A stretch of DNA of 64,000 nucleotides from Streptomyces kaniharaensis (GTDB taxonomy: Bacteria; Actinomycetota; Actinomycetes; Streptomycetales; Streptomycetaceae), in NCBI RefSeq assembly GCF_009569385.1, contig NZ_WBOF01000001.1:744001-808000 (forward strand), written 5' to 3'. Of the stretch, positions 24,959 through 37,940 are shown piece after piece (positions within the stretch are counted from its first letter, which is position 1; the number at the start of each line of letters is the position of its first letter). The notes beneath the pieces were generated by a model. That model did no database searches. It was not told the origin of the DNA and saw only the letters and a list, made by a program, of their open reading frames with translations. The position numbers and the translations under genes are program-made.

Positions 24959-25146
24959 GGGGTACGGGCTCCTGTCCGTCGAGAACGCTGGCTCACCGCA
25001 AGTCTATGCAACGTGCCGGGCCCGCCTCCCATGCCCCTCGCCCCGGCCGGAGGCCCGTCGCCGGAGGCCCGTCCGGGGCCCCGCGGCGCGCTCCGGCATA
25101 TCCCGACTCCGCTCCGCCGCGTTACCCCGGCCCCCGCTTCGGCGTT

Positions 25147-25164
25147 GGTCAAGTGAGATTGACC
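25147..25164. promoter_or_regulatory. Inverted repeat upstream of the 25232 gene
   Basis: GGTCAA (25147-25152) and TTGACC (25159-25164) face each other over a GTGAGA spacer in the 273-bp gap between the divergent def and the 25232 gene. The right arm could also act as a -35 hexamer for the plus strand. No matching -10 is clear. Confidence 0.4.
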
Positions 25165-25231
25165 GTTGGCCGAGGCGCGCGGGACAGGCGCTCCGGCCGA
25201 ACCGAACCGTACGGAAGGTGGCACGTAGGCC

Positions 25232-25846
25232 ATGGCCGAGCAGATCAACCACGACGCCCGGGCGCGGGCGAGCCTGCACCTGCTGGTGCGGGACATCGAG
25301 CGGGTGAGGCGGCAGGTCGACGCGCTGCGGACGCTCACCGCCCAACTGGGCAACGTCTACCGGCCGCGCCGGCCCAGCACCTCGGCCGGGTTCGTGGTGT
25401 ACGGGCGGGCGCCCGCGCCCACCGTGCGCCTGGCGCAGGAGCTGCGCGAGAGCGTGGAGACGCTGGTGGCGGCGGCGGTCGAGTTCGACCGGGCGCTGGG
25501 CTTCTCCTGGGACTCGGTGGGCTCGGCCCTCGGCGTCACCAAGCAGGCGGTGCACCGCCGCTACGGGATGCGCCGGCCGACCAGCGAACTCCTCGCCGCC
25601 AGCGGCGCACTGGGCGGCCCGAGCCGGGTGGACCGCTCCGACGAGCTGTCCGCGCCCGCCGAGCGCGGTGGCCTCGCAACCACCGTCCCGGCGGCCCGCC
25701 AGGGCGGCCTCGACCGCACCCCCCTCGACCGCACCCCCCTCGACCGCAGCCCTCTGGACCGCACCCCGCTTGAACGCAGCGCCCTCGACCGGAGCACGAT
25801 CGAGCGCAGCGCACCCGACCGCACCGGCATCCCCCTGCGCGGCTGA
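25232..25846 (+). CDS. Putative DNA-binding protein with LDR(T/S)x pentapeptide-repeat tail
   Basis: A 204-residue protein between def and priA. Residues 1-50 are helical ([20 protein letters not shown]). Residues 70-118 contain a helix-turn-helix-like segment ([20 protein letters not shown]). From residue 160 to 199 the sequence is eight five-residue units, [40 protein letters not shown], encoded by 15-bp near-repeats at 25709-25828. The start is ATG 25232 with AAGGTGG upstream. This resembles a short pentapeptide-repeat segment. No function is known; a nucleoid- or DNA-associated role is a guess. Confidence 0.7.
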   Translation: MAEQINHDARARASLHLLVRDIERVRRQVDALRTLTAQLGNVYRPRRPSTSAGFVVYGRAPAPTVRLAQELRESVETLVAAAVEFDRALGFSWDSVGSALGVTKQAVHRRYGMRRPTSELLAASGALGGPSRVDRSDELSAPAERGGLATTVPAARQGGLDRTPLDRTPLDRSPLDRTPLERSALDRSTIERSAPDRTGIPLRG

Positions 25847-25928
25847 CGGCCCTCCCGAAGGGCCACCCGGGGCGGGGTGGCCCACTCACCCCGCCCCCAA
25901 CACAGGCCGGCACCGGCGCGAACGTCTG

Positions 25929-28013
25929 TCACCCGATATCCGTCGGATCCACCCGCACCCGCACCGCCTCCGGCGTCCGCAGCGCGATCCGCGCGATCTG
26001 CGCCGCCTTGAGCGCCGCCGCCAGCGCCGCCCCCTGCCCGGGCGGCACCCGCAGCAGGGCGCGCTCCTGCTCCTGCCCGCGCAGCGCCGGAACGGGCACC
26101 GGCCCGAGCACGTCCGCCCCCTCCGGCAGCCGGATCAGCCCGAGCAGGTCGGCCACCGCCGCCGGGCTCCCCGACACCGACGCCATCCGCGACACCGGCG
26201 GGAAGTGCAGCTGCGCCCGCTCGTCCCGCTCCAGCCCGGCGTGCCCGAGCGGATCCCACCGCACCAGGGCCTGTACGGGCCGCGCGGACGGCTCCGCGAC
26301 CACCACGACCGTCCCGCCCTCCGCCGAGGGCCGAACCAGCGCGGCGGCGGCCAGCCAGAGCCGCAGCGCCTCCTCGCCGGCCCGCAGGTCGGGGCGGCTC
26401 AGCAGCGCCCAGCCGTCCAGCAGCAGCGCGGCCCCGTACCCGGAGCCGCCCTCGACCAGCGGCTCCGCGCCGGGGGTGGAGATCACCAGCGAGGGCTCGT
26501 CGGGCACCGTGGCCAGCACCGCGTCCCGGCCGGAGGTCCGCACCGGGATGCGCGGGAACGCCTTCCCCAGCTCCTCCGCCGTCCGCCGGGCCCCGACCAC
26601 CTGCGCCCGCAGCCGGAACGACCCGCACTCGGCGCAGTGCCAGTCGTTCTCCGCCTCCCCGCACCACGCGCAGCACAGCGAGGCGTCCGCGGACGGCGCC
26701 TCCAGCGGGCCCTCGCAGCGCCGGCAGCGGGCGGGCGTCCGGCAGCGGCCGCAGGCCAGCCGGGGGACGTAGCCGCGCCGGGGCACCTGGATGAGCACCG
26801 GGTGCCCGGCCGCGAGCGCCTCCCGGGCGGCCTCCCAGGCGACCGACGGCAGCCGGGCGGCCTGCGCGGCTGCGTCCCGGTGCTGGTCCTGGTCGGTGAC
26901 GGTCCGCGCCCGGGGGGCGACCTGCCGCACCGTCTCCCGGTCCGCGACCAGCGGCCGCGCCCACCCGGTGCTGACCAGCTGCGCGCCCTCCACCGTGACC
27001 GCGTGGCCGCCTAGCAGCACGGCCGCGCCCTCCTCGGCGGCGCGCAGCAGCGCGACCTCGCGCACGTGCGGGTGCGGGGCGCGCGGATCGCTGTGGCTGT
27101 TGTCGCCGTCGGACCAGACCACGACCAGCCCGAGGTCGCGGACCGGCGCGAACATGGTGGCGCGGGTGCCGACGACGGCGTGCACCGAGCCGCGGCTCAC
27201 CGCGAGCCAGCGCCGGTAGCGCTCACGCGGGCCGAGGTCGGCCTCCAGCGCCACGTGCATGCCCTCACCGAGCAGCTCGGTCAGCGCCTGGTCCACCCGC
27301 GCCACCGAACGGCCGTCGGGCAGCACGACCAGCGCACCGCGCCCGCTCGACAGCGTCGACGCGACGGCACGCGCGATCTCGTACGGCCAGCCGGGGCCTG
27401 GCAGCGCCGCCCAGACGGCACGCGGCGCGCCGCCGCCGGCGAGCGCGGCGAGGAAGTCGGGCCCGGCGGGGTAGCGCTGCCAGCCGCCGGGGGCGGGAGC
27501 CGGCGGGCGCGGGCGGGGCGGCGGGGAGGGCTCGGCCTCGGCCTTGGCGTGCCGTGGCGGGACGGCCAGCTGGAGGACGTCCGCGAGGGTGCCGGCGTAC
27601 CGGTCGGCGACGGTCCGGCACAGCTGCAGCAACTGCGGGGTGAGCACGGGCTCGGGCGAGAGCACCTGGGCGAGCGGGGCGAGCGGGCCGGGGAAGTCGC
27701 TCTTCTCCAGCCGGGCGACGATGAAGCCGTCGTGCAGCTCCCCGCCCTCGCGCTGGCCCCTCACCACGCGCGCACCGAAGCGGACCCTCACCCGCACCCC
27801 GGGCTTGGCGTCCTCGGCCATGGCGGCCGGCACCTCGTAGTCGAAGAACTTGTCGATGGTCAGCACGCCCTTGTCGACCACGACCCGGGCCACCGGCAGA
27901 TGCTCGGCCCGCTTCGCGCCGCGCCACGTCCGCGGCTTGGCCCGGCGGACCGTCTCCCGGATGAACGCCAGCTGCTCCGGCTCGGCGGCCCCGTTCTCCC
28001 CTGTGCTGCTCAT
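25929..28013 (-). CDS. priA: Primosomal protein PriA, actinobacterial type with degenerate helicase motifs
   Basis: A 694-residue PriA-like protein for replication restart at stalled forks. The start is ATG 28013. The N-terminal 3'-DNA-binding domain (ARVVVDKGVLTIDKFFDYEV, VRVRFGARVVRG) and the Cys-rich zinc-binding segment (CGRCRTPARCRRCEGPL, CCAWCGEAENDWHCAECG) are intact. In the ATPase domain the Walker A GxGKT is replaced by LPGPGWPYE and the DEEH box by WSDGDNSH, so ATP-driven unwinding is unlikely. This degeneration is known for actinobacterial PriA. It lies downstream of metK, after metK's terminator. Confidence 0.9.
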   Translation of the reverse strand: MSSTGENGAAEPEQLAFIRETVRRAKPRTWRGAKRAEHLPVARVVVDKGVLTIDKFFDYEVPAAMAEDAKPGVRVRVRFGARVVRGQREGGELHDGFIVARLEKSDFPGPLAPLAQVLSPEPVLTPQLLQLCRTVADRYAGTLADVLQLAVPPRHAKAEAEPSPPPRPRPPAPAPGGWQRYPAGPDFLAALAGGGAPRAVWAALPGPGWPYEIARAVASTLSSGRGALVVLPDGRSVARVDQALTELLGEGMHVALEADLGPRERYRRWLAVSRGSVHAVVGTRATMFAPVRDLGLVVVWSDGDNSHSDPRAPHPHVREVALLRAAEEGAAVLLGGHAVTVEGAQLVSTGWARPLVADRETVRQVAPRARTVTDQDQHRDAAAQAARLPSVAWEAAREALAAGHPVLIQVPRRGYVPRLACGRCRTPARCRRCEGPLEAPSADASLCCAWCGEAENDWHCAECGSFRLRAQVVGARRTAEELGKAFPRIPVRTSGRDAVLATVPDEPSLVISTPGAEPLVEGGSGYGAALLLDGWALLSRPDLRAGEEALRLWLAAAALVRPSAEGGTVVVVAEPSARPVQALVRWDPLGHAGLERDERAQLHFPPVSRMASVSGSPAAVADLLGLIRLPEGADVLGPVPVPALRGQEQERALLRVPPGQGAALAAALKAAQIARIALRTPEAVRVRVDPTDIG

Positions 28014-28047
28014 CAATCCCAAGTACTACCAGGTCACACCGACAAAA

Positions 28048-28079
28048 GCGGCGCCCACCCCGAGCGGGGTGGGCGCCGC
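28048..28079 (-). terminator. metK intrinsic terminator
   Basis: A 14-bp stem built on GGCGCCCACCCC (28050-28061) and GGGGTGGGCGCC (28066-28077) with a GAGC loop, extended by two more pairs. On the minus strand it is followed by TTTTG, as in an intrinsic terminator, 20 nt after the metK stop. Confidence 0.85.
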
Positions 28080-28098
28080 CTTCGAGCGGTCAGGAGAC

Positions 28099-29322
28099 TC
28101 AGTCCTGCACGGCAGCCTTCAGCTGCTCCACCCGGTCGGTGCGCTCCCAGGTGAAGTCCGGCAGCTCACGGCCGAAGTGGCCGTACGCGGCGGTCTGCGA
28201 GTAGATCGGCCGCAGCAGGTCCAGGTCGCGGATGATCGCGGCCGGACGCAGGTCGAACACCTCGGTGACGGCCTTCTGGATCGCCAGCACCGGCACCGAC
28301 TCGGTGCCGAAGGTCTCCACGAACAGACCCACCGGCTCGGCCTTGCCGATCGCGTACGCGACCTGCACCTCGGCCCGGCGCGCCAGACCCGCGGCGACGA
28401 TGTTCTTCGCCACCCAGCGCATCGCGTACGCGGCCGAACGGTCCACCTTGGACGGGTCCTTGCCCGAGAACGCGCCACCACCGTGACGGGCCATGCCGCC
28501 GTACGTGTCGATGATGATCTTGCGGCCGGTCAGCCCGGCGTCACCCATCGGACCACCGATCTCGAACCGCCCGGTCGGGTTGACCAGCAGCCGGTAGCCG
28601 TCGGTGGTCAGCTTGATGCCCTGCTCGGCCAGCGCCTTCAGCTCCGGCTCCACGACGAACTCGCGGATGTCCGGGGTCAGCAGCGACTCCAGGTCGATGT
28701 CGGAGGCGTGCTGGGTCGAGACGACCACGGTGTCCAGGCGGACGGCCTTGTCACCGTCGTACTCGATGGTGACCTGGGTCTTGCCGTCGGGACGCAGGTA
28801 CGGGATCGTCCCGTTCTTGCGCACCTCGGTCAGCCGCCGCGAGAGCCGGTGGGCCAGGGTGATCGGCAGCGGCATCAGCTCGGGCGTCTCGTCCGACGCG
28901 TACCCGAACATCAGACCCTGGTCGCCCGCACCCTGCTTGTCCAGGTCATCCGCGTCATCCCCCTGGGAGGCACCCTCGACACGGGCCTCGTACGCCGTGT
29001 CCACACCCTGCGCGATGTCCGGCGACTGCGCACCGATGGACACCGACACGCCACACGAGGCGCCGTCGAAGCCCTTCTTGGAGCTGTCGTAGCCGATCTC
29101 CAGGATCTTGTCCCGGACGAGCTGGGCGATCGGCGCGTACGCCTTGGTGGTCACCTCGCCGGCCACGTGCACCTGGCCGGTGGTGATGAGCGTCTCCACG
29201 GCGACCCGGGACGTCGGGTCCTCCCGCAGGAGAGCGTCGAGGATGGTGTCGCTGATCTGGTCAGCGATCTTGTCGGGGTGCCCCTCGGTCACGGACTCCG
29301 AGGTGAACAGGCGGCGAGACAC
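28099..29322 (-). CDS. metK: S-adenosylmethionine synthase
   Basis: Makes SAM from methionine and ATP. 407 residues starting at GTG 29322 ([20 protein letters not shown]), with GGGAG upstream. Family marks: [12 protein letters not shown], the [10 protein letters not shown] loop, and [19 protein letters not shown] near residue 270. The same reading frame stays open upstream through coaBC by chance; the GTG with its ribosome site and the universal N-terminus fix the start. No SAM riboswitch is seen in the 155-bp gap to coaBC. Confidence 0.97.
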   Translation of the reverse strand: MSRRLFTSESVTEGHPDKIADQISDTILDALLREDPTSRVAVETLITTGQVHVAGEVTTKAYAPIAQLVRDKILEIGYDSSKKGFDGASCGVSVSIGAQSPDIAQGVDTAYEARVEGASQGDDADDLDKQGAGDQGLMFGYASDETPELMPLPITLAHRLSRRLTEVRKNGTIPYLRPDGKTQVTIEYDGDKAVRLDTVVVSTQHASDIDLESLLTPDIREFVVEPELKALAEQGIKLTTDGYRLLVNPTGRFEIGGPMGDAGLTGRKIIIDTYGGMARHGGGAFSGKDPSKVDRSAAYAMRWVAKNIVAAGLARRAEVQVAYAIGKAEPVGLFVETFGTESVPVLAIQKAVTEVFDLRPAAIIRDLDLLRPIYSQTAAYGHFGRELPDFTWERTDRVEQLKAAVQD

Positions 29323-29477
29323 AGCGCTCCCTGGGGTTGCAGCGGCTGCTGACTGAAGGCCCCCGGCGGACCGGGGACATCCGGAAAGACTTGATTCATG
29401 GAGTGTAACGGTCTGCTTCCGGCGAACGTCACCTGCTTCCGAAAAACGAGACCGATCTCCGTCCGAACTCCAACGCC

Positions 29478-30728
29478 TTACGATCGGCCGCCGATCGTTT
29501 CCAGTCGCTTCGCGACCAGGTCCCAGACGACGTCCGCCAGCGCCTCCTTGGGGCCCACCGGGACGGCCGTCTCGCTGCCGTCCGAGCCCAGTACCACGGC
29601 CTCGTTGACGTCCGTGCCGAAGGCCTTGCCGTTGCCCACCTCGTTGACGACGAGCAGGTCGCAGCCCTTGCGGGCGAGCTTGGCACGGCCGTTCGCCAGC
29701 ACGTCGTCCGTCTCCGCCGCGAAGCCCACGACAAGTTGACCCGAACGGACGCGGTGGGCCGACAGCTCGGCCAGGATGTCGGGGTTGCGGACCAGCGCGA
29801 CCGGCGCCGGCTCGACCCCCTCCACCTTCTTGATCTTGCCCGTGGCGTACTCGGTGGGTCGGAAGTCGGCGACGGCGGCGGCCATCACCACGGCGTCCGC
29901 GTCCTCGGCGGCCTTCAGCGCGGCCTCCCGCAGCTCCAGCGCGGTCGAGACGTGCACCACGTCCACCCCGGCCGGATCCGGCAGTTCCGCATTGGCCGAT
30001 ACCAGCGTCACGCGCGCCCCACGCGCCGCCGCCGTCACGGCGAGCGCATACCCCTGCTTGCCGGAGGAGCGGTTGCCGAGGAAGCGCACCGGGTCCAGCG
30101 GCTCCCGGGTGCCGCCGGCCGAGACCACCACGTGCCGGCCCGCCAGGTCGGTCGGGACGGCCCCGCCGCGGCGCAGCACCGCCCGGCAGGCGTCGAAGAT
30201 CGCGGACGGCTCGGGCAGCCGCCCCTTGCCGGTGTCCTTGCCGGTGAGCCGCCCGACGGCCGGCTCCAGCACGATGACGCCGCGGCGGCGCAGCGTGGCG
30301 ACGTTGTCGCGGGTAGCCGGGTGCTCCCACATCTCGGTGTGCATGGCGGGCGCCACCACGACCGGGCAGCGGGCGGTGAGCAGGGTGTTGGTGAGCAGGT
30401 CGTCGGCGAGGCCGTGGGCGGCCTTGGCGATCAGGTCGGCGGTGGCGGGGGCGACCACGACCAGGTCGGCCTGCTGGCCGATCCGCACGTGCGGCACCTC
30501 GTGGACGCGCTCCCAGGTCTCGGTGGCGGCCGGGCGGCCGGAGAGGGCGGCCCAGGTGGCCTCGCCGACGAAGTTCAGCGCGGCGGCGGTGGGCACCACG
30601 GTGACCTGGTGGCCGGACTCGGTGAACCGGCGGAGCAGTTCGCACGCCTTGTAGGCGGCGATGCCGCCGCTGACGCCGAGGACGACGCGCGGGGCGTCCG
30701 CGCCGGTCCGGTCCGAAGTCGCGCTCAT
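29478..30728 (-). CDS. coaBC: Bifunctional phosphopantothenoylcysteine decarboxylase / phosphopantothenate-cysteine ligase
   Basis: Catalyses two steps of coenzyme A synthesis: joining cysteine to 4'-phosphopantothenate and decarboxylating the product. 416 residues. The N-terminal CoaC flavoprotein half has [20 protein letters not shown], the active-site [14 protein letters not shown] and CoaC-like substrate clamp. The C-terminal CoaB half begins near residue 200 ([30 protein letters not shown]) with AAVADFRP. The start is ATG 30728 behind GGAGGAG. It follows rpoZ across the rpoZ terminator. Confidence 0.96.
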   Translation of the reverse strand: MSATSDRTGADAPRVVLGVSGGIAAYKACELLRRFTESGHQVTVVPTAAALNFVGEATWAALSGRPAATETWERVHEVPHVRIGQQADLVVVAPATADLIAKAAHGLADDLLTNTLLTARCPVVVAPAMHTEMWEHPATRDNVATLRRRGVIVLEPAVGRLTGKDTGKGRLPEPSAIFDACRAVLRRGGAVPTDLAGRHVVVSAGGTREPLDPVRFLGNRSSGKQGYALAVTAAARGARVTLVSANAELPDPAGVDVVHVSTALELREAALKAAEDADAVVMAAAVADFRPTEYATGKIKKVEGVEPAPVALVRNPDILAELSAHRVRSGQLVVGFAAETDDVLANGRAKLARKGCDLLVVNEVGNGKAFGTDVNEAVVLGSDGSETAVPVGPKEALADVVWDLVAKRLETIGGRS

Positions 30729-30812
30729 ACTCCCGCTCTCCTCCACATCTGGAACGTGCACACCCTACGACCGCCCGGCGATCACTCGCACTGTGGTGCC
30801 ACACACAACGCC

Positions 30813-30846
30813 GAAGGGCCCGGCGGAGAACTCCGCCAGGCCCTTC
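30813..30846 (-). terminator. rpoZ terminator hairpin
   Basis: GAAGGGCC-CGGCGGAG (30813-30828) pairs with CTCCGCC-AGGCCCTTC (30831-30846) around a tight AA loop, 20 nt after the rpoZ stop on the minus strand. There is no T-run, as is common in streptomycete terminators. Confidence 0.7.
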
Positions 30847-30866
30847 CGGAAACCACGGGGACTGCC

Positions 30867-31133
30867 TCAGGCAGCCTCGACCGCCTCGGCGGTCAGCATG
30901 CCCGCGTTGATCTCGCGCAGCGCGATCGACAGCGGCTTCTCGTGCACGTGGGTGTCGACCAGCGGGCCGACGTACTCCAGCAGGCCCTCACCGAGCTGGG
31001 AGTAGTACGCGTTGATCTGGCGCGCGCGCTTGGCGGCGTAGATCACGAGGCTGTACTTGGAGTCGGTGGCCTCGAGCAGCTCGTCGATCGGCGGGTTGAT
31101 GATGCCCTCGGGCGCGGTCATGGAAGAGGACAC
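30867..31133 (-). CDS. rpoZ: RNA polymerase omega subunit
   Basis: The 88-residue omega subunit, which helps assemble beta' into RNA polymerase; loss in Streptomyces impairs differentiation. The sequence [20 protein letters not shown] then [20 protein letters not shown] is essentially the family signature. I take GTG 31133 as start ([10 protein letters not shown]), since GGAAGG lies at the right distance and relatives begin MSSS; an internal ATG at 31121 is the alternative. It follows gmk with a 37-nt gap, the usual gmk-rpoZ-coaBC order. Confidence 0.95.
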   Translation of the reverse strand: MSSSMTAPEGIINPPIDELLEATDSKYSLVIYAAKRARQINAYYSQLGEGLLEYVGPLVDTHVHEKPLSIALREINAGMLTAEAVEAA

Positions 31134-31170
31134 GCGAAAACCTTCCGAAAGGGTGGAAAGGACTGACAGG

Positions 31171-31728
31171 TCAGGCTACACCGAGCAAGGCTAGCAGTTC
31201 GGCCGCTACCTGCTCGACGGAGGTGTTGACAAGAGTCGTATCGAACTCGGGCTCGGCCGCGAGCTCGACCTTGGCGGCTTCCAGCCGCTTCTCGATGACG
31301 TCCTGCGGCTCGGTGCCCCGGCCGGTGAGCCGGCGGACCAGCTCGTCCCAGCTCGGCGGGGCCAGGAAGACCAGCTGCGCGTCGGGCATCGACTCGCGCA
31401 CCTGCCGCGCGCCCTGCAGGTCGATCTCCAGCAGGACGGGCTCGCCGCGCTCCAGCTTCTCCAGCACGGCGGACCGCGGCGTGCCGTAGCGGTTGCCGGC
31501 GAAGACGGCCCACTCCAGCAGCTCGCCGTTGGCGATCAGCTTGTCGAACTCGTCGTTGTCGACGAAGTGGTACTGGACCCCGTTCTGCTCGCCGGGCCTC
31601 GGGTGGCGGGTCGTCGCCGACACCGAGAGCCAGACCTCGGGGTACTGCTTCCTCATATGAGCGACGACCGTGCTCTTGCCGACCCCCGAAGGGCCGGAGA
31701 GCACGGTCAGCCGCGGACGCTCACTCAT
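31171..31728 (-). CDS. gmk: Guanylate kinase
   Basis: Phosphorylates GMP to GDP with ATP. 185 residues starting at ATG 31728 ([20 protein letters not shown]), with the P-loop at GPSGVGKST, the GMP-binding [12 protein letters not shown] and the YGT element, and [11 protein letters not shown] with the acidic catalytic residue. It is followed by rpoZ and preceded by mihF on the minus strand with a 49-nt gap, so they may share transcripts. The ribosome site is weak. Confidence 0.96.
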   Translation of the reverse strand: MSERPRLTVLSGPSGVGKSTVVAHMRKQYPEVWLSVSATTRHPRPGEQNGVQYHFVDNDEFDKLIANGELLEWAVFAGNRYGTPRSAVLEKLERGEPVLLEIDLQGARQVRESMPDAQLVFLAPPSWDELVRRLTGRGTEPQDVIEKRLEAAKVELAAEPEFDTTLVNTSVEQVAAELLALLGVA

Positions 31729-31777
31729 GCACCGATTATCCCGGATCGCGGACGATCCCGGGACCACGGGGCCATGG

Positions 31778-32104
31778 TCAGGCGGCACCGCCGCCGAACT
31801 CCCGCTCCAGGGAGGCGATCTGGTTCGTGCCGAGACCGCGGACGCGCCGGCTCTCGCTGATGCCGAGGCGCTCCATGATCTGCTTGGCACGGACCTTGCC
31901 GACGCCCGGAAGCGACTCCAGCAGGGCGGAGACCTTCATCTTGCCGATGACGTCGTTGTCGGCCTTGCCGGCCTTGATCACCTCGTGCAGGGAGGCGCCG
32001 GAGTGCTTGAGCCGGTTCTTGACCTCGGCGCGCTCCCGGCGAGCCTCGGCGGCCTTGGCGAGCGCGGCGGTGCGCTGTTCAGGGGTAAGGGGCGGAAGAG
32101 CCAC
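31778..32104 (-). CDS. mihF: Actinobacterial integration host factor (sIHF)
   Basis: A 108-residue nucleoid-associated protein that binds and bends DNA without sequence specificity and affects development in streptomycetes. I choose GTG 32104, giving the family N-terminus [11 protein letters not shown], with GAGG 8-12 nt upstream; the in-frame GTG at 32113 overlaps that site. The C-terminal helix-two-turns-helix is clear ([40 protein letters not shown]). Not related to E. coli IHF. Its promoter should lie in 32105-32280. Confidence 0.96.
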   Translation of the reverse strand: MALPPLTPEQRTAALAKAAEARRERAEVKNRLKHSGASLHEVIKAGKADNDVIGKMKVSALLESLPGVGKVRAKQIMERLGISESRRVRGLGTNQIASLEREFGGGAA

Positions 32105-32494
32105 GCCGTTCACCTCAGGGTGTGGAAGGAAGGATTGAGCTATGACTGGTTCGGTTCTTCAGGACACCTCCGCAAGTGGAACCCCAAGGCCCTGACCTGC
32201 GGGAGCTACGAGAATCGCGGCTCTTCGATGACCTATCGCCGGACACTACCCGGATTGCGGCGCCACGTCAGGAAAAGAACACGAAAAGTCCTGGTCAGCC
32301 AAGGCCGACCAGGACTTTCCGGGACAAAATGACCGCGATTGCGAGACTTTGGCGCCTTCGATGTGACGGCGCTCACGTCGACGAACCGGCCGCCCCGCCG
32401 CCCTGCACACACTGCGCAGGGTCACCGGACGGCTACCCGGCCGCTCCCGCCCGCCAGTTCACTGCGTCAATGACCCGACCGCGGCGAGCGACGG
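32105..32494. other. Interval holding the mihF promoter region and the pyrF terminator
   Basis: 390 bp without a gene. The right part (32340-32494) shows nothing recognisable before the pyrF stop. The terminator of the pyr operon is at 32285-32318. The left part should carry the mihF promoter; I cannot fix the hexamers with confidence. Confidence 0.5.
32285..32318 (-). terminator. Terminator of the pyr operon
   Basis: AAAGTCCTGGTC (32285-32296) pairs with GACCAGGACTTT (32307-32318), 12 perfect base pairs around a 10-nt loop. Read on the minus strand it ends in a T-rich run (TTTTCGTGTTCTTTT), fitting an intrinsic terminator about 175 nt after pyrF. Confidence 0.85.
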
Positions 32495-33328
32495 CTACTT
32501 CACCGCGGCGGCGGCCTCGTCCACGAACCGCGCGGCCGCCTCCCGTAGGGCCGCCACCGACGGGCCGTGCTTGAGCACGTCCCGGCTGACGCTCGGCACC
32601 ACGTTGCGCACCGAGGCGCCGAAGACGCGCGGCAGGTCGGCCATGGTCGCCCCCTGGGCGCCGATGCCGGGGGCCAGCAGCGGGCCGTTGATGGCCAGGT
32701 CCACGCCCGCGTCGGCGAGCGTCGCACCGACCACCGCGCCGAACGAACCGAGCGGCTCGGCGCCGGCGTTCTCGGCCGCCAGCTGCCGCAGCACCGCGGC
32801 CGCGACCGGCTCGCCGTCCGCACCGACGGCGCGCTGCACCTCGCCGCCCTCCGGGTTGGAGGTGAGCGCCAGCGCGAACACGCCGCAGCCGTGCTCCCGG
32901 GCCAGGTCGAGCGCCGGGCGCAGCGAGCCGAAGCCCAGGTAGGGGCTGACCGTCACGGCGTCCGAGAACAGCGGGCTGCCGGGCGCGAGGAAGGCCTCGG
33001 CGTAGGCGGCCATGGTGGAGCCGATGTCGCCGCGCTTGGCGTCCATCAGGACCAGCGCACCGGCCGCGCGGGCCTCCTCGACGGTCTTCTCCAGCACGGC
33101 GACGCCCTTGCTGCCGAAGCGCTCGAAGAAGGCGGCCTGCGGCTTGAGCACGGCGACCCGGTCGGCCAGCGCCTCGACCACGGTGCGGCTGAAGGTCTCC
33201 AGGCCGGCGATGTCGTCACCGAGCCCCCAGGAGGCGAGCAGGGAGGCGTGCGGGTCGATGCCGACGCAGAGCTGGCCGCGGGTGTCGAGGGCCTGGCGCA
33301 GCCGGGCGCCGAACGGGGCGAGGGTCAT
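32495..33328 (-). CDS. pyrF: Orotidine 5'-phosphate decarboxylase
   Basis: Last step of UMP synthesis: decarboxylates OMP. 277 residues, the type 2 (long) form. Motifs: CVGIDPHASLLASWGL, VAVLKPQAAFFERFG with one catalytic lysine, and VLMDAKRGDIGSTMAAYAEA with the Asp-Lys-Asp array. ATG 33328 lies 37 nt after the pyrD stop, and it is the last gene of the pyr operon, followed by a strong terminator. Confidence 0.96.
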   Translation of the reverse strand: MTLAPFGARLRQALDTRGQLCVGIDPHASLLASWGLGDDIAGLETFSRTVVEALADRVAVLKPQAAFFERFGSKGVAVLEKTVEEARAAGALVLMDAKRGDIGSTMAAYAEAFLAPGSPLFSDAVTVSPYLGFGSLRPALDLAREHGCGVFALALTSNPEGGEVQRAVGADGEPVAAAVLRQLAAENAGAEPLGSFGAVVGATLADAGVDLAINGPLLAPGIGAQGATMADLPRVFGASVRNVVPSVSRDVLKHGPSVAALREAAARFVDEAAAAVK

Positions 33329-33365
33329 GTCGTCCTTTCCGAAGGTCGTACGGGGGTACGGGGGT

Positions 33366-34469
33366 TCACCGGGTGGGGACCGCGCTGCCGACCGCCGCCG
33401 CCAGGTTGCGGAAGCCGCCGGCCCGGACCCGGGCCGACAGGCCCCTGTGGATGCGGCGGCACCAGAACGGGCCCTCGTAGATGAAGGCGCTGTAGCCCTG
33501 CACCAGGTCGGCGCCGTGGATGATCCGTTGCCAGGCGTCCTCGGCGGTCTCCACGCCGCCCACCGAGACCAGCGTCAGCCGGCCCTCGGTGCGGGCGCGC
33601 AGCCGCTGGAGGACCTCCAGGGCGCGGGCCTTGAGCGGGGCGCCGGACAGGCCGCCCATGCCGATCTCCTCGACCCGCGCGGCGTCGGCCCGCAGGCCCT
33701 CGCGGCCGATCGTGGTGTTGGTCGCGATGATGCCGTCCAGGCCCAGCTCCAGGGCGAGGTCGGCGACCGCGTCGACGTCCTCGTCGGCCAGGTCCGGGGC
33801 GATCTTCACGAGCAGCGGCACGTGGTGCGCGGTGGTGCGGTCGGCGGCCTCGCGGACGGCGGCGAGCAGCGGACGCAGGTGGTCGACGGCCTGGAGGTTG
33901 CGCAGCCCGGGGGTGTTCGGCGAGCTGACGTTGACCACCAGGTAGTCGGCGTACCCGGCCAGCCGCTCGGTGGACTTGACGTAGTCGGCGACCGCGTCGG
34001 CCTCCTCGACCACCTTGGTCTTGCCGATGTTGACGCCGATCACCGGGGTGGAGCTGGTGTGCGGGCGTGCGGCCAGGCGGGCGGCGACCCGGGCCGAGCC
34101 CTGGTTGTTGAAGCCCATGCGGTTGATCAGCGCGCGGTCCTCGACCAGGCGGAACAGCCGCGGCGCCGGGTTGCCGGGCTGGGGTTCGCCGGTGATGGTG
34201 CCGATCTCGACGTAGTCGAAGCCGAGCATCGCCAGGCCGTCGATGCCGACGCCGTTCTTGTCGAAGCCGGCCGCGAGCCCGAACGGGCCGGGCAGGTCGA
34301 GGCCGAGGGCGTTGGTGCGCAGCGCCCGGTCGCGCGGGGCGAGCACCAGCCGGACGAGGGTGCGCAGGCCGGGCACCGAGGAGGCGAGCCGGATCCAGAA
34401 GAAGGCGAGGTGGTGCGCCTTCTCGGGGTCCATCCTCTTGAAGACCAGGTCGAACAGCAGCTTGTACAA
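33366..34469 (-). CDS. pyrD: Dihydroorotate dehydrogenase (quinone), type 2
   Basis: Membrane-associated flavoenzyme that oxidises dihydroorotate to orotate and passes electrons to quinone. 367 residues. The N-terminal amphipathic helix ([20 protein letters not shown]) and [30 protein letters not shown] (catalytic Ser of class 2) and [12 protein letters not shown] are present. The start is TTG 34469, set by GGAGT 6-7 nt upstream; the open frame to 34598 runs through a repeat and lacks family similarity. It is separated from carB by a 162-bp gap with a hairpin and a dispersed repeat. Confidence 0.95.
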   Translation of the reverse strand: MYKLLFDLVFKRMDPEKAHHLAFFWIRLASSVPGLRTLVRLVLAPRDRALRTNALGLDLPGPFGLAAGFDKNGVGIDGLAMLGFDYVEIGTITGEPQPGNPAPRLFRLVEDRALINRMGFNNQGSARVAARLAARPHTSSTPVIGVNIGKTKVVEEADAVADYVKSTERLAGYADYLVVNVSSPNTPGLRNLQAVDHLRPLLAAVREAADRTTAHHVPLLVKIAPDLADEDVDAVADLALELGLDGIIATNTTIGREGLRADAARVEEIGMGGLSGAPLKARALEVLQRLRARTEGRLTLVSVGGVETAEDAWQRIIHGADLVQGYSAFIYEGPFWCRRIHRGLSARVRAGGFRNLAAAVGSAVPTR

Positions 34470-34541
34470 GGGGCAACTCCCGAAGCAGGGACCGAATTTG
34501 AGGGCGCGGGCGCAGCCCGTCGAAAGAAGGGTGGTGGCGGG

Positions 34542-34574
34542 CCTGGGGGTACCCCCGGCCGAAGGCTGGGGGAG
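34542..34574. repeat. Dispersed GGGGGTACCCCC-type intergenic repeat, copy 1
   Basis: CCTGGGGGTACCCCCGGCC then GAAGGCTGGGGGAGG. The reverse complement matches the copy at 44466-44500 (TCCCCCAGCCTT ... CCCCCA). It can fold into alternative stems. Similar elements are common between genes in Streptomyces genomes (from memory). It lies in the carB-pyrD gap. Confidence 0.65.
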
Positions 34575-34587
34575 GGCGGGCATGGAA

Positions 34588-34621
34588 GTGGGGGGCACCC
34601 GGTGGATTCGGTGCCCCCCAC
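34588..34621 (-). terminator. Hairpin after carB
   Basis: GTGGGGGGCACC (34588-34599) pairs with GGTGCCCCCCAC (34610-34621), 12 perfect pairs and a 10-nt loop, 11 nt past the carB stop. There is no T-run on the minus strand. It may be a partial terminator or a mRNA-stabilising structure between carB and pyrD. Confidence 0.65.
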
Positions 34622-34631
34622 TGCGGTGGTG

Positions 34632-37932
<3,301 letters not shown>

Positions 37933-37940
<8 letters not shown>

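Noticed and set aside
29323..29477. Possible SAM riboswitch before metK
   Set aside because: The 155-bp leader has one G/C hairpin but none of the conserved SAM-I or SAM-IV core sequences.
28099..30804. A 901-codon open frame that would fuse upstream sequence to metK
   Set aside because: The upstream part is the antisense-like alternate frame of coaBC; metK has its own GTG, ribosome site and universal N-terminus.
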